DNA of 64,000 nucleotides from Fimenecus sp964557975 (GCA_964557975.1 CAZLCG010000001.1:62001-126000), one strand, 5' to 3'; shown: positions 7,092 through 15,642, counted from the first letter of the stretch. Numbers and translations: made by a program. The notes: generated from the sequence alone by a model not told the origin.

Positions 7092-8300
7092 TTATTCCTC
7101 GGGTAAAAACGCCTTGTGAACCGCCGATACCGCGCGGTCGGCGTCATTGATATCGATAAGAACGGAAATTTTAATCTCGCTTGTTGAAATCATATCAATA
7201 TTTATGTCATGCTCGTAAAGCGCTTCAAACATTTTTGAAGCTGTGCCGGGGTGGGATTCCATACCTGCGCCGACAACGGAAATCTTCGCAACGTTTGTGT
7301 CGCAGGTGACGCACTTGCTGTCAACGTCAAAGGTGCTGTGAACCGCATCAACAGCTTCCTGCGCGTTATCCTTTGAAACGGTGAAGGTTATATCCTTAGT
7401 GCCGTCTCTGCCGACCGACTGAAGAATAATATCAACATTGACCTTTTTCTGCGCGAGCCTTGAGAAAAGCTTGAAAGCGATACCGGGTGTGTTCGGAATA
7501 TTTGTAACCGAGATGCGAGCGACGTCCGTATCCTTGGTTACGCCTCTGACGAGCATTTTTTCCATTTTGGCGACCTCCTTAACGATTGTGCCGGGAACTC
7601 TCTTGAGACTGGAGAGGACCTCAATTTCAACATTATATTTTTTTGCCATTTCAACCGAACGGTTGTTAAGAACCTGAGCGCCGAGCGTGGCAAGCTCAAG
7701 CATTTCATCGTATGTAATTTCCTGAAGCTTACGGGCGTTTTCGACCTTTCTCGGATCCGCCGTGAATATGCCCTCAACATCGGTAAAAATCTGACAGCGG
7801 TCAGCGTGCATAGCCGCGGCTATTGCAACCGCGCTCGTGTCGCTTCCGCCCCTGCCGAGCGTGGTCAGATCGTCGTACTTGTTTATGCCCTGAAAGCCTG
7901 CGACTATTACTATGTTGTGACGGTCGATTTCAGCGCGCATACGGTCGGATTTTATCGATTTTATTCTCGCCGAGCCGTAAGCCGAGCTTGTGTTGAAGCC
8001 CGCCTGCCAGCCGAGCAGCGAAACTGCGGGGCAGCCGAGCTTTTCAATCGCCATCGCGAGAAGCGAAATTGAGATCTGCTCGCCCGAGGTGAGAAGCATA
8101 TCCATTTCTCTTTTTGACGGCTTTTCGTTGATTTCGTGCGCTTTTTCAATCAAATCGTCCGTTGTGTCGCCTTGGGCGGAAACTACGACAATCACGTCGT
8201 TGCCCTGACGGTAAGCGCCGGTTACTATGTCCGCGACATTCATTACTCTTTCGGCGTTTGCAACGGAGCTTCCGCCGAATTTCTGAACAATAAGTCCCAT
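7092..8300 (-). CDS. lysC: aspartate kinase
   Basis: 402-aa aspartokinase, first step of lysine, threonine and methionine synthesis. The kinase part has KFGGSSVA at residues 7-14, SAQGDTTDDL, and TLGRGGSDTSAVAIAAAM with the nucleotide and aspartate contacts; the C-terminal 150 residues hold two ACT regulatory domains (ISVTNIPNTPGIAFKLF and ISVVGAGMESHPGTASKMF). Length fits monofunctional bacterial enzymes. The ATG at 8300 has CGGAGGAATAAG in front. It lies 22 bases after hom on the same strand, so the two aspartate-pathway enzymes form one operon. No lysine riboswitch was recognised upstream of hom. Confidence 0.96.
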   Translation of the reverse strand: MGLIVQKFGGSSVANAERVMNVADIVTGAYRQGNDVIVVVSAQGDTTDDLIEKAHEINEKPSKREMDMLLTSGEQISISLLAMAIEKLGCPAVSLLGWQAGFNTSSAYGSARIKSIKSDRMRAEIDRHNIVIVAGFQGINKYDDLTTLGRGGSDTSAVAIAAAMHADRCQIFTDVEGIFTADPRKVENARKLQEITYDEMLELATLGAQVLNNRSVEMAKKYNVEIEVLSSLKRVPGTIVKEVAKMEKMLVRGVTKDTDVARISVTNIPNTPGIAFKLFSRLAQKKVNVDIILQSVGRDGTKDITFTVSKDNAQEAVDAVHSTFDVDSKCVTCDTNVAKISVVGAGMESHPGTASKMFEALYEHDINIDMISTSEIKISVLIDINDADRAVSAVHKAFLPEE

Positions 8301-8322
8301 CTTATTCCTCCGAAAAAATTTA

Positions 8323-9561
8323 TCAATAATCGGTAACTCTGATAACCGAAAGCGGTTTTATCTCTTTAACCGAGCCGAGCTTTTCGTCAAGAACGCTTTC
8401 CCTGTCCTGCTCTGTCACGAACGCAAGCTCTTTTTCGGGAGCGCCGTTTCGGTGAATAAACTTAACGTCGCCGAACACGCTTTTAACGGCTTGCGCCGCA
8501 GACGCGGCGTTTTCCGCTTCGGCGCGAACGAAAAGCGAGGTTTCGAGCTGCTTGTAATCGACCACATAATTTTCTTCGCTCTTGCCCCATCCGAAAATCT
8601 TTTTGCGGTTTGCATGCTTAGCGCAGTCGATAACGTCGGCAACAACGGCGCTTGCGGTCGGAAGCTTGCCTGCGCCCCTGCCGTAGAATACGACGTCGCC
8701 TATCGCGTCGCCCCTTACGAGAATCGCGTTAAACACATCGCTTACATTCGCAAGCTGTGAGTGAGACATAACCACGCAGGGGCTTACAACTGCGGAAATT
8801 TTACCGTTTTCAAGACGCTTGGCTCTGCCCAAAAGTTTGATGACCCCGCCGTAGCTGTTTACGCACGCCACGTCATCAAGGGTTATTTCGGTTATGCCCT
8901 CTGTATGGACGGAATCGGGATAAACGTGCTTGCCGAAGCAAAGGGACGCGAGAATACAGATCTTACGGCACGCGTCGTACCCTTCAATATCGGCGGTCGG
9001 GTCTTTTTCTGCGTAACCGTTTTTCTGAGCGAGTGCGAGCGCGTCCTTAAAGCTCATATTGTTTTCAATCATCATCGTAAGGATGAAATTCGTTGTGCCG
9101 TTAAGAATACCCGCTATTTCGTCAATCTCGTTGGCGGCAAGGCACTGAGAAATCGGGCGGATGATCGGTATGCCGCCTCCGACAGAAGCCTCAAACAGGA
9201 AGTTAACGTTATTCTCCTCCGCTAAGGTTAAAAGCTCATAGCCCTTTGCGGCGACAAGCTCCTTATTTGAGGTTACAACGCTTTTGCCTGCTTTGAGAAG
9301 GCTTGAAACGAACTCGAACGCGGGGTGAAGCCCGCCCATGGTTTCAACAACTATTTTAACGTCCGCGTCGTTTAAAATGATATTAAAATCCTTGATAAAT
9401 TTACCTTGATTGGGGTCGTCGGGAAAATCCCTTAAATCAAGAATATATTTAAGCTCAAGCTCGTTTTGAGAGCTTCTTTTAACAATACTGTCGTGGTTCT
9501 TTAAAAACACCTCGACAACTCCCGAGCCCACCGTGCCGTAGCCCATTACAGCTATATACAT
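8323..9561 (-). CDS. hom: homoserine dehydrogenase
   Basis: 412-aa NAD(P)H enzyme reducing aspartate semialdehyde to homoserine. Visible: the Rossmann motif GYGTVGSGVVEVF at the N terminus, the substrate-site block ASVGGGIPIIRPISQ followed by ILNGTTNFILTMM, the YAEKDPTADIEGYDACRK segment, and a C-terminal ACT-like domain (FVRAEAENAASAAQAVKSVF). I chose ATG 9561 (MYIAVMGYG), where the fold starts, over an ATG 51 bases upstream. First gene of hom-lysC. A plausible minus-strand promoter lies within about 60 bases, so the leader is short and no attenuator is evident. Confidence 0.95.
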   Translation of the reverse strand: MYIAVMGYGTVGSGVVEVFLKNHDSIVKRSSQNELELKYILDLRDFPDDPNQGKFIKDFNIILNDADVKIVVETMGGLHPAFEFVSSLLKAGKSVVTSNKELVAAKGYELLTLAEENNVNFLFEASVGGGIPIIRPISQCLAANEIDEIAGILNGTTNFILTMMIENNMSFKDALALAQKNGYAEKDPTADIEGYDACRKICILASLCFGKHVYPDSVHTEGITEITLDDVACVNSYGGVIKLLGRAKRLENGKISAVVSPCVVMSHSQLANVSDVFNAILVRGDAIGDVVFYGRGAGKLPTASAVVADVIDCAKHANRKKIFGWGKSEENYVVDYKQLETSLFVRAEAENAASAAQAVKSVFGDVKFIHRNGAPEKELAFVTEQDRESVLDEKLGSVKEIKPLSVIRVTDY

Positions 9562-9679
9562 TGTTTCACATCCCATTATCAAGTTATATTTATTCGCGTA
9601 GTATTTTACCACAAATTTTTGCGGGAATAAAGAGAAAAAAGCAAAAATGTGAAATTTATGTAAAAGTTAATATTATCCG

Positions 9680-9708
9680 TTGCAACTTTGCTTAAAATAG
9701 TATAAAAT
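9680..9708 (+). promoter_or_regulatory. promoter of the YtvI-like/CpsB-like unit
   Basis: TTGCAA, 17 bp, TAAAAT; a second TATAAT starts at 9710. It would give a leader of about 200 nt before the ATG at 9913. Confidence 0.6.
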
Positions 9709-9735
9709 GTATAATCTAAACGCAGATGTCCCCGT

Positions 9736-9812
9736 CTCCTAAGGCGGCGAGTCCCGTTCGGAATTTCAGTGAGAGACAGTCTCTCGCCGAAGCCCCGAGG
9801 AGCTAACGCTCC
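9736..9812 (+). ncRNA. structured leader element, possible mutually exclusive stems
   Basis: Nested pairings in the leader: CTCCT 9736-9740 with AGGAG 9798-9802, GGC 9743-9745 with GCC 9792-9794, and GGCGAG 9746-9751 with CTCGCC 9783-9788, plus an inner GAGAGAC/GTCTCTC hairpin (9771-9785). A competing hairpin GGAGC-TAAC-GCTCC (9799-9812) would take over the 3' side of the outer stem. It matches no riboswitch family I recognise; it may instead be an intergenic repeat. Confidence 0.4.
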
Positions 9813-9912
9813 CTGCGTTGCTTGAAATCTGCCGCGAGCTTCGCTCCGATTTAAACATTAAAACAGAACGAGCCTTGGGGTCGGGCGGTTTGCGGTTTTA
9901 AGGAGGCAAAAA

Positions 9913-11187
9913 ATGAACACGGTTGAAAAAAGACGTAATTTCATAATTGATACGGTTTATTTTGCATTTCTTATAGGGTTGTTTTATCTGTTTATGAAAT
10001 ACGCCTTCGGAATTTGCTTTCCGTTTATTTTGGCGGTTTTTGTGGCGGCGCTTCTTCAAAGACCCGTTAATTGGTTCGTGAAAAAGCTCCGCGGCGGCAG
10101 AGGAATAATCTCTGCTTTGCTGGTTCTGTTTTGCTTTCTCTTTTTGGGTACGGTTGTTATTCTCCTGCTGTCAAAGCTGTTTTCAGAGGTAAAGGGGCTG
10201 TTCGATTACCTTTTGATCAAGCTTGAAAACGCCCCGTTGTTTATAGAGCAGGTGCAGGATTGGATCGAAACCGGACTTACCTTTTTGCCGGTCGGAATAA
10301 GAAATACCGTCTCAAAGTACATAGGCGATTTTTTAAGCGGCATTCTCGGCACGGCTCCGGAAGCGGTTGCCGAAAGCGCGGCTGTCGAAGTCTCCTCAAC
10401 GGACTGGTCGTGGCTTGCTTCTCCGCTGAGCGCGGTATGGGGCACCGCAAAGCAGATTCCGATGATCGCCGTGGGCATAATAGTCGCAATAGTTTCGTGT
10501 TGCTTTATGACGTCGGATTACAGGACGCTTTGCGATATGGTGCTTACACAGGCAGGCGAAAAAAACGCGGTAAAGCTGCTCAAGGCGAAGAAAATTCTGT
10601 TTTCAACCTTAGCGAAAATGGGTAAAGCGTATGCGATTTTAATTGGCATTACATTTTCCGAAATGCTCATCGGTTTAAGCTTTTTAAAATTTATCGGGGT
10701 TTACGAGAACGGTTATATTTTCGCTATTTCGCTTGTGACGGCTATCGTTGACATTCTTCCCGTGCTCGGTACGGGGACAATACTTATCCCGTGGGGCGTT
10801 TGGTCGCTGCTTACGGGGAAGATTGGCTTCGGAATCGGCATATTGGTATTATATGCGATTATTACCGTTATAAGGCAGGTCGTTGAACCTAAGCTGGTTG
10901 CCGCTCAGCTGGGGCTTCCTCCTTTTATTACGATTATGGCAATGTATATAGGAACTCAGCTTTTCGGCTTTATCGGTCTTTTGCTTATGCCGATTACGGT
11001 TATGCTTATTAAGGTCCTCAATGATGAAGGCGTTATCAACATCCTCAAGAGAAAACCCGTGGATGTTCAGACCGTAAACGCCGAGGTGGAGCTGGAGCTT
11101 TCGCAGGAGAAGGACAGCGGTAAATCCCGCTCGGATTCGGACAGAGAGAAAAAGAAAAAAAGAAACGGCAAGAGGGATGATCAATGA
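9913..11187 (+). CDS. AI-2E family / YtvI-like integral membrane protein
   Basis: 424 aa with seven or eight hydrophobic segments, the first at residues 14-50. Diagnostic of the AI-2E transporter superfamily: the long extracytoplasmic part after the third segment, then DILPVLGTGTILIPWG and the late VEPKLVAAQLGLPPFITIMAMYIG block. Members move small molecules or ions; B. subtilis YtvI is linked to sporulation. The C-terminal 45 residues are highly charged and probably cytoplasmic. GGAGGC precedes the ATG. The stop overlaps the next gene by four bases, so a phosphatase is co-translated. Substrate is unknown. Confidence 0.88.
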   Translation: MNTVEKRRNFIIDTVYFAFLIGLFYLFMKYAFGICFPFILAVFVAALLQRPVNWFVKKLRGGRGIISALLVLFCFLFLGTVVILLLSKLFSEVKGLFDYLLIKLENAPLFIEQVQDWIETGLTFLPVGIRNTVSKYIGDFLSGILGTAPEAVAESAAVEVSSTDWSWLASPLSAVWGTAKQIPMIAVGIIVAIVSCCFMTSDYRTLCDMVLTQAGEKNAVKLLKAKKILFSTLAKMGKAYAILIGITFSEMLIGLSFLKFIGVYENGYIFAISLVTAIVDILPVLGTGTILIPWGVWSLLTGKIGFGIGILVLYAIITVIRQVVEPKLVAAQLGLPPFITIMAMYIGTQLFGFIGLLLMPITVMLIKVLNDEGVINILKRKPVDVQTVNAEVELELSQEKDSGKSRSDSDREKKKKRNGKRDDQ

Positions 11188-11927
11188 TTGACTTGCACTG
11201 TCACATACTTCCCAAAATAGACGACGGCTCGGATTCGTTTGAAGAATCCGTCGAAATGGTAAAGACTGCCCTGCTGAATAAAACGGAGGCAATTATAGCG
11301 ACGCCGCATTTTTTGAATTACAACGATATTGACGGTTTCGTTTTTTCAAGGGATACGAAGCTTGAAAGATTAAATGAGCTTTGCGTAAAAAACGCTTTAA
11401 GGGTCGTTATCGGCGCGGGCGCTGAGGTTTATCTTGACAGCAGTGTGTTTGCCGCGGGAGATATGGACGATTTGACGATCAACGGAAGCCGTTATATGCT
11501 GTGCGAATTTTCTCTCAGAAGTTTTGATCCCGAGTATGCCGTACGGTATGCCGAGGAAATTATTGACAGGGGCTATGTTCCGATCATCGCCCATCCCGAA
11601 AGATATATTACTTTTTTGGAATTTCCCGATACAGTGAACGAGCTTTGCGGTCTTGGCTGCCGGTTTCAGGTCAACGCGTCAAGCCTTGCGGGTCACGGCG
11701 GCAGGCGGATGCAGGATTTTGCAAAGGAGCTTATTTTGCGCGGCTTTGTCGATTTTACAGCGACCGACGCACATTCTTCAACAAAGAGAGGTAACGATAT
11801 TTTGAACAAAATTAAGGACTTCCCTGAAGAAATCACAGCCGAAAGGCTTGCGTGGATGACTGAGGACGCGCCTATGCTTGTGCTTAAAAACAATGATTTG
11901 CCCGAGAGGGACGCCGACTTTTTTTGA
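11184..11927 (+). CDS. CpsB/CapC-type PHP tyrosine-protein phosphatase
   Basis: 247 aa with PHP metal-binding motifs in order: HCHILPKIDDGS at residues 4-15, ATPHF near 37, AHPERY near 139 and TDAHSS near 194. This is the manganese-dependent phosphatase family that dephosphorylates BY-kinases controlling capsule and exopolysaccharide synthesis in Firmicutes. No kinase or glycosyltransferase gene is nearby, so its substrate here is not indicated. It starts four bases inside the upstream membrane-protein gene and is followed by a strong terminator. Confidence 0.92.
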   Translation: MIDLHCHILPKIDDGSDSFEESVEMVKTALLNKTEAIIATPHFLNYNDIDGFVFSRDTKLERLNELCVKNALRVVIGAGAEVYLDSSVFAAGDMDDLTINGSRYMLCEFSLRSFDPEYAVRYAEEIIDRGYVPIIAHPERYITFLEFPDTVNELCGLGCRFQVNASSLAGHGGRRMQDFAKELILRGFVDFTATDAHSSTKRGNDILNKIKDFPEEITAERLAWMTEDAPMLVLKNNDLPERDADFF

Positions 11928-11950
11928 TATACTATTATATAAGGATTTTT

Positions 11951-11979
11951 CGGGGAGCGTAAGCGCTTCCCGATTTTTT
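11951..11979 (+). terminator. terminator after the CpsB-like gene
   Basis: CGGGGAGCG-TAAG-CGCTTCCCG, nine pairs with one G-U, followed by ATTTTTTC. Confidence 0.85.
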
Positions 11980-11996
11980 CGTAAAGGCTTGCTCCG

Positions 11997-12034
11997 TTTT
12001 AAACCATATTGTATTCAACTCCCCTCGCCTTAAG
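11997..12034. repeat. T-arm-like interspersed repeat, copy 1
   Basis: Contains AAACCATAT, TTCAACTCCCC and TCGCCTTAA. Related copies lie at 35787 (reverse), 35911 and 40025. Confidence 0.6.
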
Positions 12035-12136
12035 GAAAAAACAGGGCAAAACCACAATATTTTGCGGTCGGCGACGCGATAAAAACTAAAATAAAAAAAT
12101 TTCGGCTTTTTTAACGAACTTTTTTGAAAAAAATTG

Positions 12137-12165
12137 TTGCAATCGACAAAAGGTTGTGTTAGAAT
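12137..12165 (+). promoter_or_regulatory. promoter of the S10-spc-alpha cluster
   Basis: TTGCAA, 17 bp, TAGAAT, preceded by an A/T-rich tract that could act as an UP element. Transcription from near 12172 gives a leader of about 295 nt. Confidence 0.7.
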
Positions 12166-12207
12166 ACTAAGGCACGTTGCGGAATGGGTGAGGTCTGCCC
12201 GTCCGTA

Positions 12208-12392
12208 AGCGTTATGATATGCGATGATGTGATAGGTGGCTATGCTTTGACATAGGGAATTATCACGGAGTATGTCCGATTATAAACCGGGCGAAATTAT
12301 ATGTGTTTTTGACTGCGCGTACCCCAACTGCGCAAGGTCGGGAACACTGTGTGCTTTTTGCGCGTCCGAAGATTGCAGATTTTCGGATTTTT
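12208..12392 (+). promoter_or_regulatory. structured S10 leader with terminator-like hairpin
   Basis: A two-tier hairpin is formed by GTGATA/TATCAC with an inner CTATG/CATAG stem (about 12219-12266). Farther on, TCCGAA 12365-12370 pairs with TTCGGA 12382-12387 and is followed by five T (12388-12392), the form of an intrinsic terminator upstream of rpsJ. This suggests attenuation of the ribosomal operon, perhaps by a ribosomal protein such as L4; that is inference. Confidence 0.45.
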
Positions 12393-12466
12393 AAATGCGG
12401 GGCTTGGAAACGCCCGGCAGGGTTGCAGCAAAAAGCGGTTGCCCTAAATTCAAGGAGGCAAAACAA

Positions 12467-12781
12467 ATGGCAGCAGCAAAAGGCAAAAGAATCAGAATCA
12501 GACTGAAAGGCTATGACCATAACCTTGTTGACAAGGCGGCAGAAAAGATTGTTGAAACCGCAAAACGTACAGGCGCTCAGGTTTCGGGTCCCGTTCCGCT
12601 TCCCACCGAAAAGGAAGTCGTTACAATTCTGCGCGCGGTTCACAAGTATAAGGACAGCCGCGAACAGTTTGAGCAGAGAACACACAAAAGGCTTATCGAC
12701 ATTTTAAGGCCCTCAAACAAAACTGTTGAGGCTCTTACGGGTCTTGAGCTTCCCGCAGGCGTTGAAGTTGAAATTAAATAA
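12467..12781 (+). CDS. rpsJ: ribosomal protein S10
   Basis: 104-aa S10 of the 30S head, also the NusE partner of NusB in antitermination. Recognisable core: IRIRLKGYDHNLVD, GPVPLPTEKEV, and RTHKRLIDILRPSNKTV with the long loop between. The ATG at 12467 has AAGGAGGC eight bases before it; longer in-frame extensions upstream lack a ribosome site. First gene of the ribosomal cluster, separated from rplC by 66 bases. Confidence 0.98.
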   Translation: MAAAKGKRIRIRLKGYDHNLVDKAAEKIVETAKRTGAQVSGPVPLPTEKEVVTILRAVHKYKDSREQFEQRTHKRLIDILRPSNKTVEALTGLELPAGVEVEIK

Positions 12782-12847
12782 TTAAGGCTTCGCGCTTACA
12801 GGTCAAGTTGGCATAACGCCAACCAATAACCAAAGGAGGAAATAAAA

Positions 12848-13483
12848 ATGAAAAAAGGTATTATCGGTAAAAAAATCGGTATGACTCAGCTTTTCGACGA
12901 AAACGGCAAGGTTATCCCCGTAACCGTGGTTGAAGCGGGTCCCTGCACCGTCGTTCAGAAGAAAACCGTTGAAAAAGACGGCTACGACGCTGTTCAGGTA
13001 GGCTTCGGCGACGTCAAAATACGAAGAGTCAACAAGCCCGACGCCGGTCACTTCAAAAAGGCTGACGTCGCACCGAAAAAGGTTCTTAAGGAATTCAGGC
13101 TTGAGGACATAACGGCTCTTAATACGGGCGATATAATTAAAGCCGACGTTTTTGCGGCCGGCGACAAGGTTGATGTTGTCGGCACAAGCAAGGGCAAGGG
13201 TACGGCAGGCGCTATTAAGAGATGGAATTTCTCAAGGCTTAAAGAGTCGCACGGCACAGGTCCCGTTGCAAGACACGCGGGTTCTCTGGGCGCATGCTCC
13301 GACCCTTCAAGAGTTTATAAGGGAAAGAAGCTTGCGGGTCATCTCGGCGCTGAAAGAGTTACCGTTCAGAATCTTGACATAGTTAAGGTTGACGCGGAAA
13401 ACAATTTAATCGCTGTCAAGGGCGCAATTCCCGGTCCTAAGGGCGGAATAGTTGTTCTTGCGGATACAGTGAAGAGTAAGTAA
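12848..13483 (+). CDS. rplC: ribosomal protein L3
   Basis: 211-aa L3, an early-assembly 50S protein near the peptidyl-transferase centre. GKKIGMTQLFDENG at the N terminus and the loop SHGTGPVARHAGSLGA, which reaches the active site, are intact; VKGAIPGPKGGIVVL closes the fold. Length is typical (about 209). AAAGGAGG precedes the ATG. Followed by rplD after 17 bases, in the standard S10 operon order. Confidence 0.98.
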   Translation: MKKGIIGKKIGMTQLFDENGKVIPVTVVEAGPCTVVQKKTVEKDGYDAVQVGFGDVKIRRVNKPDAGHFKKADVAPKKVLKEFRLEDITALNTGDIIKADVFAAGDKVDVVGTSKGKGTAGAIKRWNFSRLKESHGTGPVARHAGSLGACSDPSRVYKGKKLAGHLGAERVTVQNLDIVKVDAENNLIAVKGAIPGPKGGIVVLADTVKSK

Positions 13484-13500
13484 GAAAGGAGTGTTCTATA

Positions 13501-14124
13501 ATGGCTAAACTGGCAGTATTGGATAAGACGGGCAAAAAGGTTTCCGATATTGAGCTTAAAGACGATATATTCGCTATTGAGCCCAACACATCGGCTATGC
13601 ATCTCGTAGTTGTTAACTACCTTGCAAATCAGCGTCAGGGCACTCAGTCAACACTTACTCGTTCCGAGGTATCGGGCGGCGGTAAGAAGCCCTGGCGTCA
13701 AAAAGGCACAGGTCGCGCAAGACAGGGTTCCACAAGAGCTCCGCAGTGGACTCACGGCGGTGTTGCTCTCGGTCCTAAGCCGCGCGAATACGGCTTTGAC
13801 GTAAACAAGAAGGTCAGAAGACTTGCTATGAAGTCTGCGCTTTCTTCAAAGGTTGCAGCCGACGAAATGATTGTTGTTGACAGCCTTACGCAGGACGCGG
13901 TCAAAACAAAGGAAATGGCAGAGGTTCTTAAGGCGGTCAACGCAGGCAAGAAAACTCTCATTGTCCTTCCCGAAAAAGACGACGTCGTATACAAGAGCGC
14001 AAGAAACATTGAGGGCGTTAACGTAACGCTTGTAAGCACGCTTAATGTTTACGATATTCTCAACTGCAATACGATCGTTGCGGTTAAAGACGCAGTTTCA
14101 AAGATTGAGGAGGTTTATGCGTAA
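13501..14124 (+). CDS. rplD: ribosomal protein L4
   Basis: 207-aa L4, which lines the nascent-peptide exit tunnel. The tunnel loop GGGKKPWRQKGTGRARQG is intact, followed by WTHGGVALGPKPREY. In proteobacteria L4 is also the autogenous repressor of the S10 operon; whether that applies to the leader here is unknown. Its TAA overlaps the ATG of rplW by one base (TAATG), indicating coupled translation. Confidence 0.98.
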   Translation: MAKLAVLDKTGKKVSDIELKDDIFAIEPNTSAMHLVVVNYLANQRQGTQSTLTRSEVSGGGKKPWRQKGTGRARQGSTRAPQWTHGGVALGPKPREYGFDVNKKVRRLAMKSALSSKVAADEMIVVDSLTQDAVKTKEMAEVLKAVNAGKKTLIVLPEKDDVVYKSARNIEGVNVTLVSTLNVYDILNCNTIVAVKDAVSKIEEVYA

Positions 14125-14417
14125 TGAAGCTTGCACAGGATATTATCCTCCGTCCCTTAATCACAGAGGAAAGCATGATGGGTCAGGCAGACAAGAAATA
14201 TTCTTTCAAGGTTGCCAAGAGCGCTACAAAGCCCGAGATTAAGGAAGCTGTTGAAAAGCTCTTCGGAGTTAAAGTAAAAAAGGTTAACACGCTTAACTGC
14301 AAAGGTCATCTCAGAAGATACGGCAGATTTGAAGGCTACACGCAGTCTTGGAAAAAGGCTGTCGTTACTCTTACAGAGGATTCGAAAACCATTGAATTTT
14401 TTGACGGAATGATGTAA
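14124..14417 (+). CDS. rplW: ribosomal protein L23
   Basis: 97-aa L23, at the tunnel exit where trigger factor and SRP dock. Visible: DIILRPLITEESM, YSFKVAKSATKPEIKEAVEKLFGVKVKKVNT and the RRYGRFEGYTQSWKKAVVTL segment. Length normal. Starts on the last base of the rplD stop. A 70-base gap with a stem-loop separates it from rplB. Confidence 0.98.
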   Translation: MKLAQDIILRPLITEESMMGQADKKYSFKVAKSATKPEIKEAVEKLFGVKVKKVNTLNCKGHLRRYGRFEGYTQSWKKAVVTLTEDSKTIEFFDGMM

Positions 14418-14426
14418 TAAATCCCA

Positions 14427-14467
14427 AACGGTAATGTATGGAGTAAGACATGCTCCGCTAAGCCGTT
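14427..14467 (+). promoter_or_regulatory. stem-loop between rplW and rplB
   Basis: Outer AACGG 14427-14431 with CCGTT 14463-14467 and inner GGAG 14440-14443 with CTCC 14453-14456, just before the rplB ribosome site. It lacks a T run. It may be a processing or translational control element; function inferred. Confidence 0.35.
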
Positions 14468-14487
14468 ATTAAGGAGAGTGAATTTAA

Positions 14488-15318
14488 ATGTCTATTAAAG
14501 TCTATAAGCCGACGATAAACTCAAGAAGAAACATGTCGGTTACGGATTATTCCGAGCTTTCAAAGGTCGCTCCCGAGAGAAGCCTTCTCGCTCCGCTCAA
14601 TAAGAATGCGGGCCGCAACAGCTACGGAAGAATAACGGTTCGTCACAGAGGCGGCGGAAACCGCAGAAAGTACAGAATCATTGATTTCAAGAGAGATAAG
14701 ACGGGCACAGCTACCGTTCTTACTCTTGAATACGACCCCAACCGTTCGTCGCATATCGCGCTCGTTCAGTACGAGGACGGCGAGAAGAGGTACATCCTCG
14801 CTCCCGTAGGTCTTAAGGTCGGCGATAAGATTGAAGCGGGCGAGGGCGCCGACATCAAGGTCGGCAACGCTTTACAGTTAAAGAACATCCCGACAGGTAC
14901 GGTTGTTCACAATGTTGAGCTTTATCCCGGCCGCGGCGGTCAGCTTGCAAGAGCAGCAGGTAACTCCGCGCAGCTTATGGCTAAGGAAAACGGCTACGCG
15001 CTGTTAAGACTTCCTTCGGGCGAGCTTCGTAACGTTTCGGCTGACTGTATGGCGACAATCGGTACGGTAGGCAATACCGACCACGAGAACGTTAAGCTCG
15101 GCAAGGCAGGCCGCACACGCCACTTAGGCATCAGACCTACGGTACGCGGCTCTGTTATGAACCCGAACGACCACCCGCACGGCGGCGGCGAGGGCAAAGC
15201 GCCTATCGGACGTCCCGGTCCCTGCACACCGTGGGGCAAGCCCGCTCTCGGCTATAAGACAAGAGATAAGAAGAAAGCTTCTGACAAGCTTATCGTAAAA
15301 CGCCGTAACGGTAAATAA
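14488..15318 (+). CDS. rplB: ribosomal protein L2
   Basis: 276-aa L2, which contacts the peptidyl-transferase centre and bridges subunits. Conserved blocks: NSYGRITVRHRGGGNRRKYR, the central SH3-like region, and the C-terminal GVVMNPNDHPHGGGEG-like stretch (here SVMNPNDHPHGGGEGK) including the functionally important His. GGAGAG precedes the ATG. Standard position between L23 and S19. Confidence 0.98.
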   Translation: MSIKVYKPTINSRRNMSVTDYSELSKVAPERSLLAPLNKNAGRNSYGRITVRHRGGGNRRKYRIIDFKRDKTGTATVLTLEYDPNRSSHIALVQYEDGEKRYILAPVGLKVGDKIEAGEGADIKVGNALQLKNIPTGTVVHNVELYPGRGGQLARAAGNSAQLMAKENGYALLRLPSGELRNVSADCMATIGTVGNTDHENVKLGKAGRTRHLGIRPTVRGSVMNPNDHPHGGGEGKAPIGRPGPCTPWGKPALGYKTRDKKKASDKLIVKRRNGK

Positions 15319-15336
15319 ACGAAGGGAGTGTAGATT

Positions 15337-15618
15337 ATGAGCAGAAGTACAAAAAAAGGCCCTTATGTAGCTCCGAAGCTGCTTGCAAGGGTACAGGAAA
15401 TGAATAAGAACGGCGAAAAAATCGTTCTTAAAACTTGGAGCCGCAGCTCTACTATATTCCCTGATTTTGTCGGACACACGTTTGCGGTTCATGACGGGCG
15501 CAAGCATGTTCCGGTTTATGTTACGGAAGATATGGTAGGTCATAAGCTCGGTGAATTTGCACCGACGAGAACATTCAGAGGCCACGCAGGTTCAAAGACC
15601 TCAAACAACGGCAACTAA
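15337..15618 (+). CDS. rpsS: ribosomal protein S19
   Basis: 93-aa S19 of the 30S head, in bridge B1a. RSTKKGPYV at the start, TWSRSSTIFPDFVGHTFAVHDGRKHVPVYV in the centre and LGEFAPTRTFRGH near the end are family hallmarks. AGGGAGTG precedes the ATG. Followed by rplV after 24 bases. Confidence 0.98.
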   Translation: MSRSTKKGPYVAPKLLARVQEMNKNGEKIVLKTWSRSSTIFPDFVGHTFAVHDGRKHVPVYVTEDMVGHKLGEFAPTRTFRGHAGSKTSNNGN

Positions 15619-15642
15619 ACAGCGAAAGGAGTGTATTAACTA

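Larger units (their letters stand above)
11928..12466. other. 539-bp region before rpsJ: terminator, repeat, promoter and leader
   Basis: No coding sequence is supported. It holds the terminator at 11951-11979, a T-arm-like repeat at 11997-12034, an AT-rich stretch, the ribosomal promoter at 12137-12165, and a leader of about 295 nt with several stems. Confidence 0.8.

Noticed and set aside
9562..9735. Lysine riboswitch upstream of hom-lysC
   Set aside because: The region upstream of hom is short and AT-rich with no lysine-riboswitch core.
10260..10625. Longer alternative-frame ORFs inside the YtvI-like gene (similar cases at 4810-5256, 8761-9225 and 15124-15585)
   Set aside because: They are shadows of clear genes on the other frame or strand, with biased composition and no recognisable domain or ribosome site.
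12303..12506. Short open frame in the S10 leader as a leader peptide
   Set aside because: It has no ribosome site, runs into rpsJ in another frame and overlaps the terminator-like stem.
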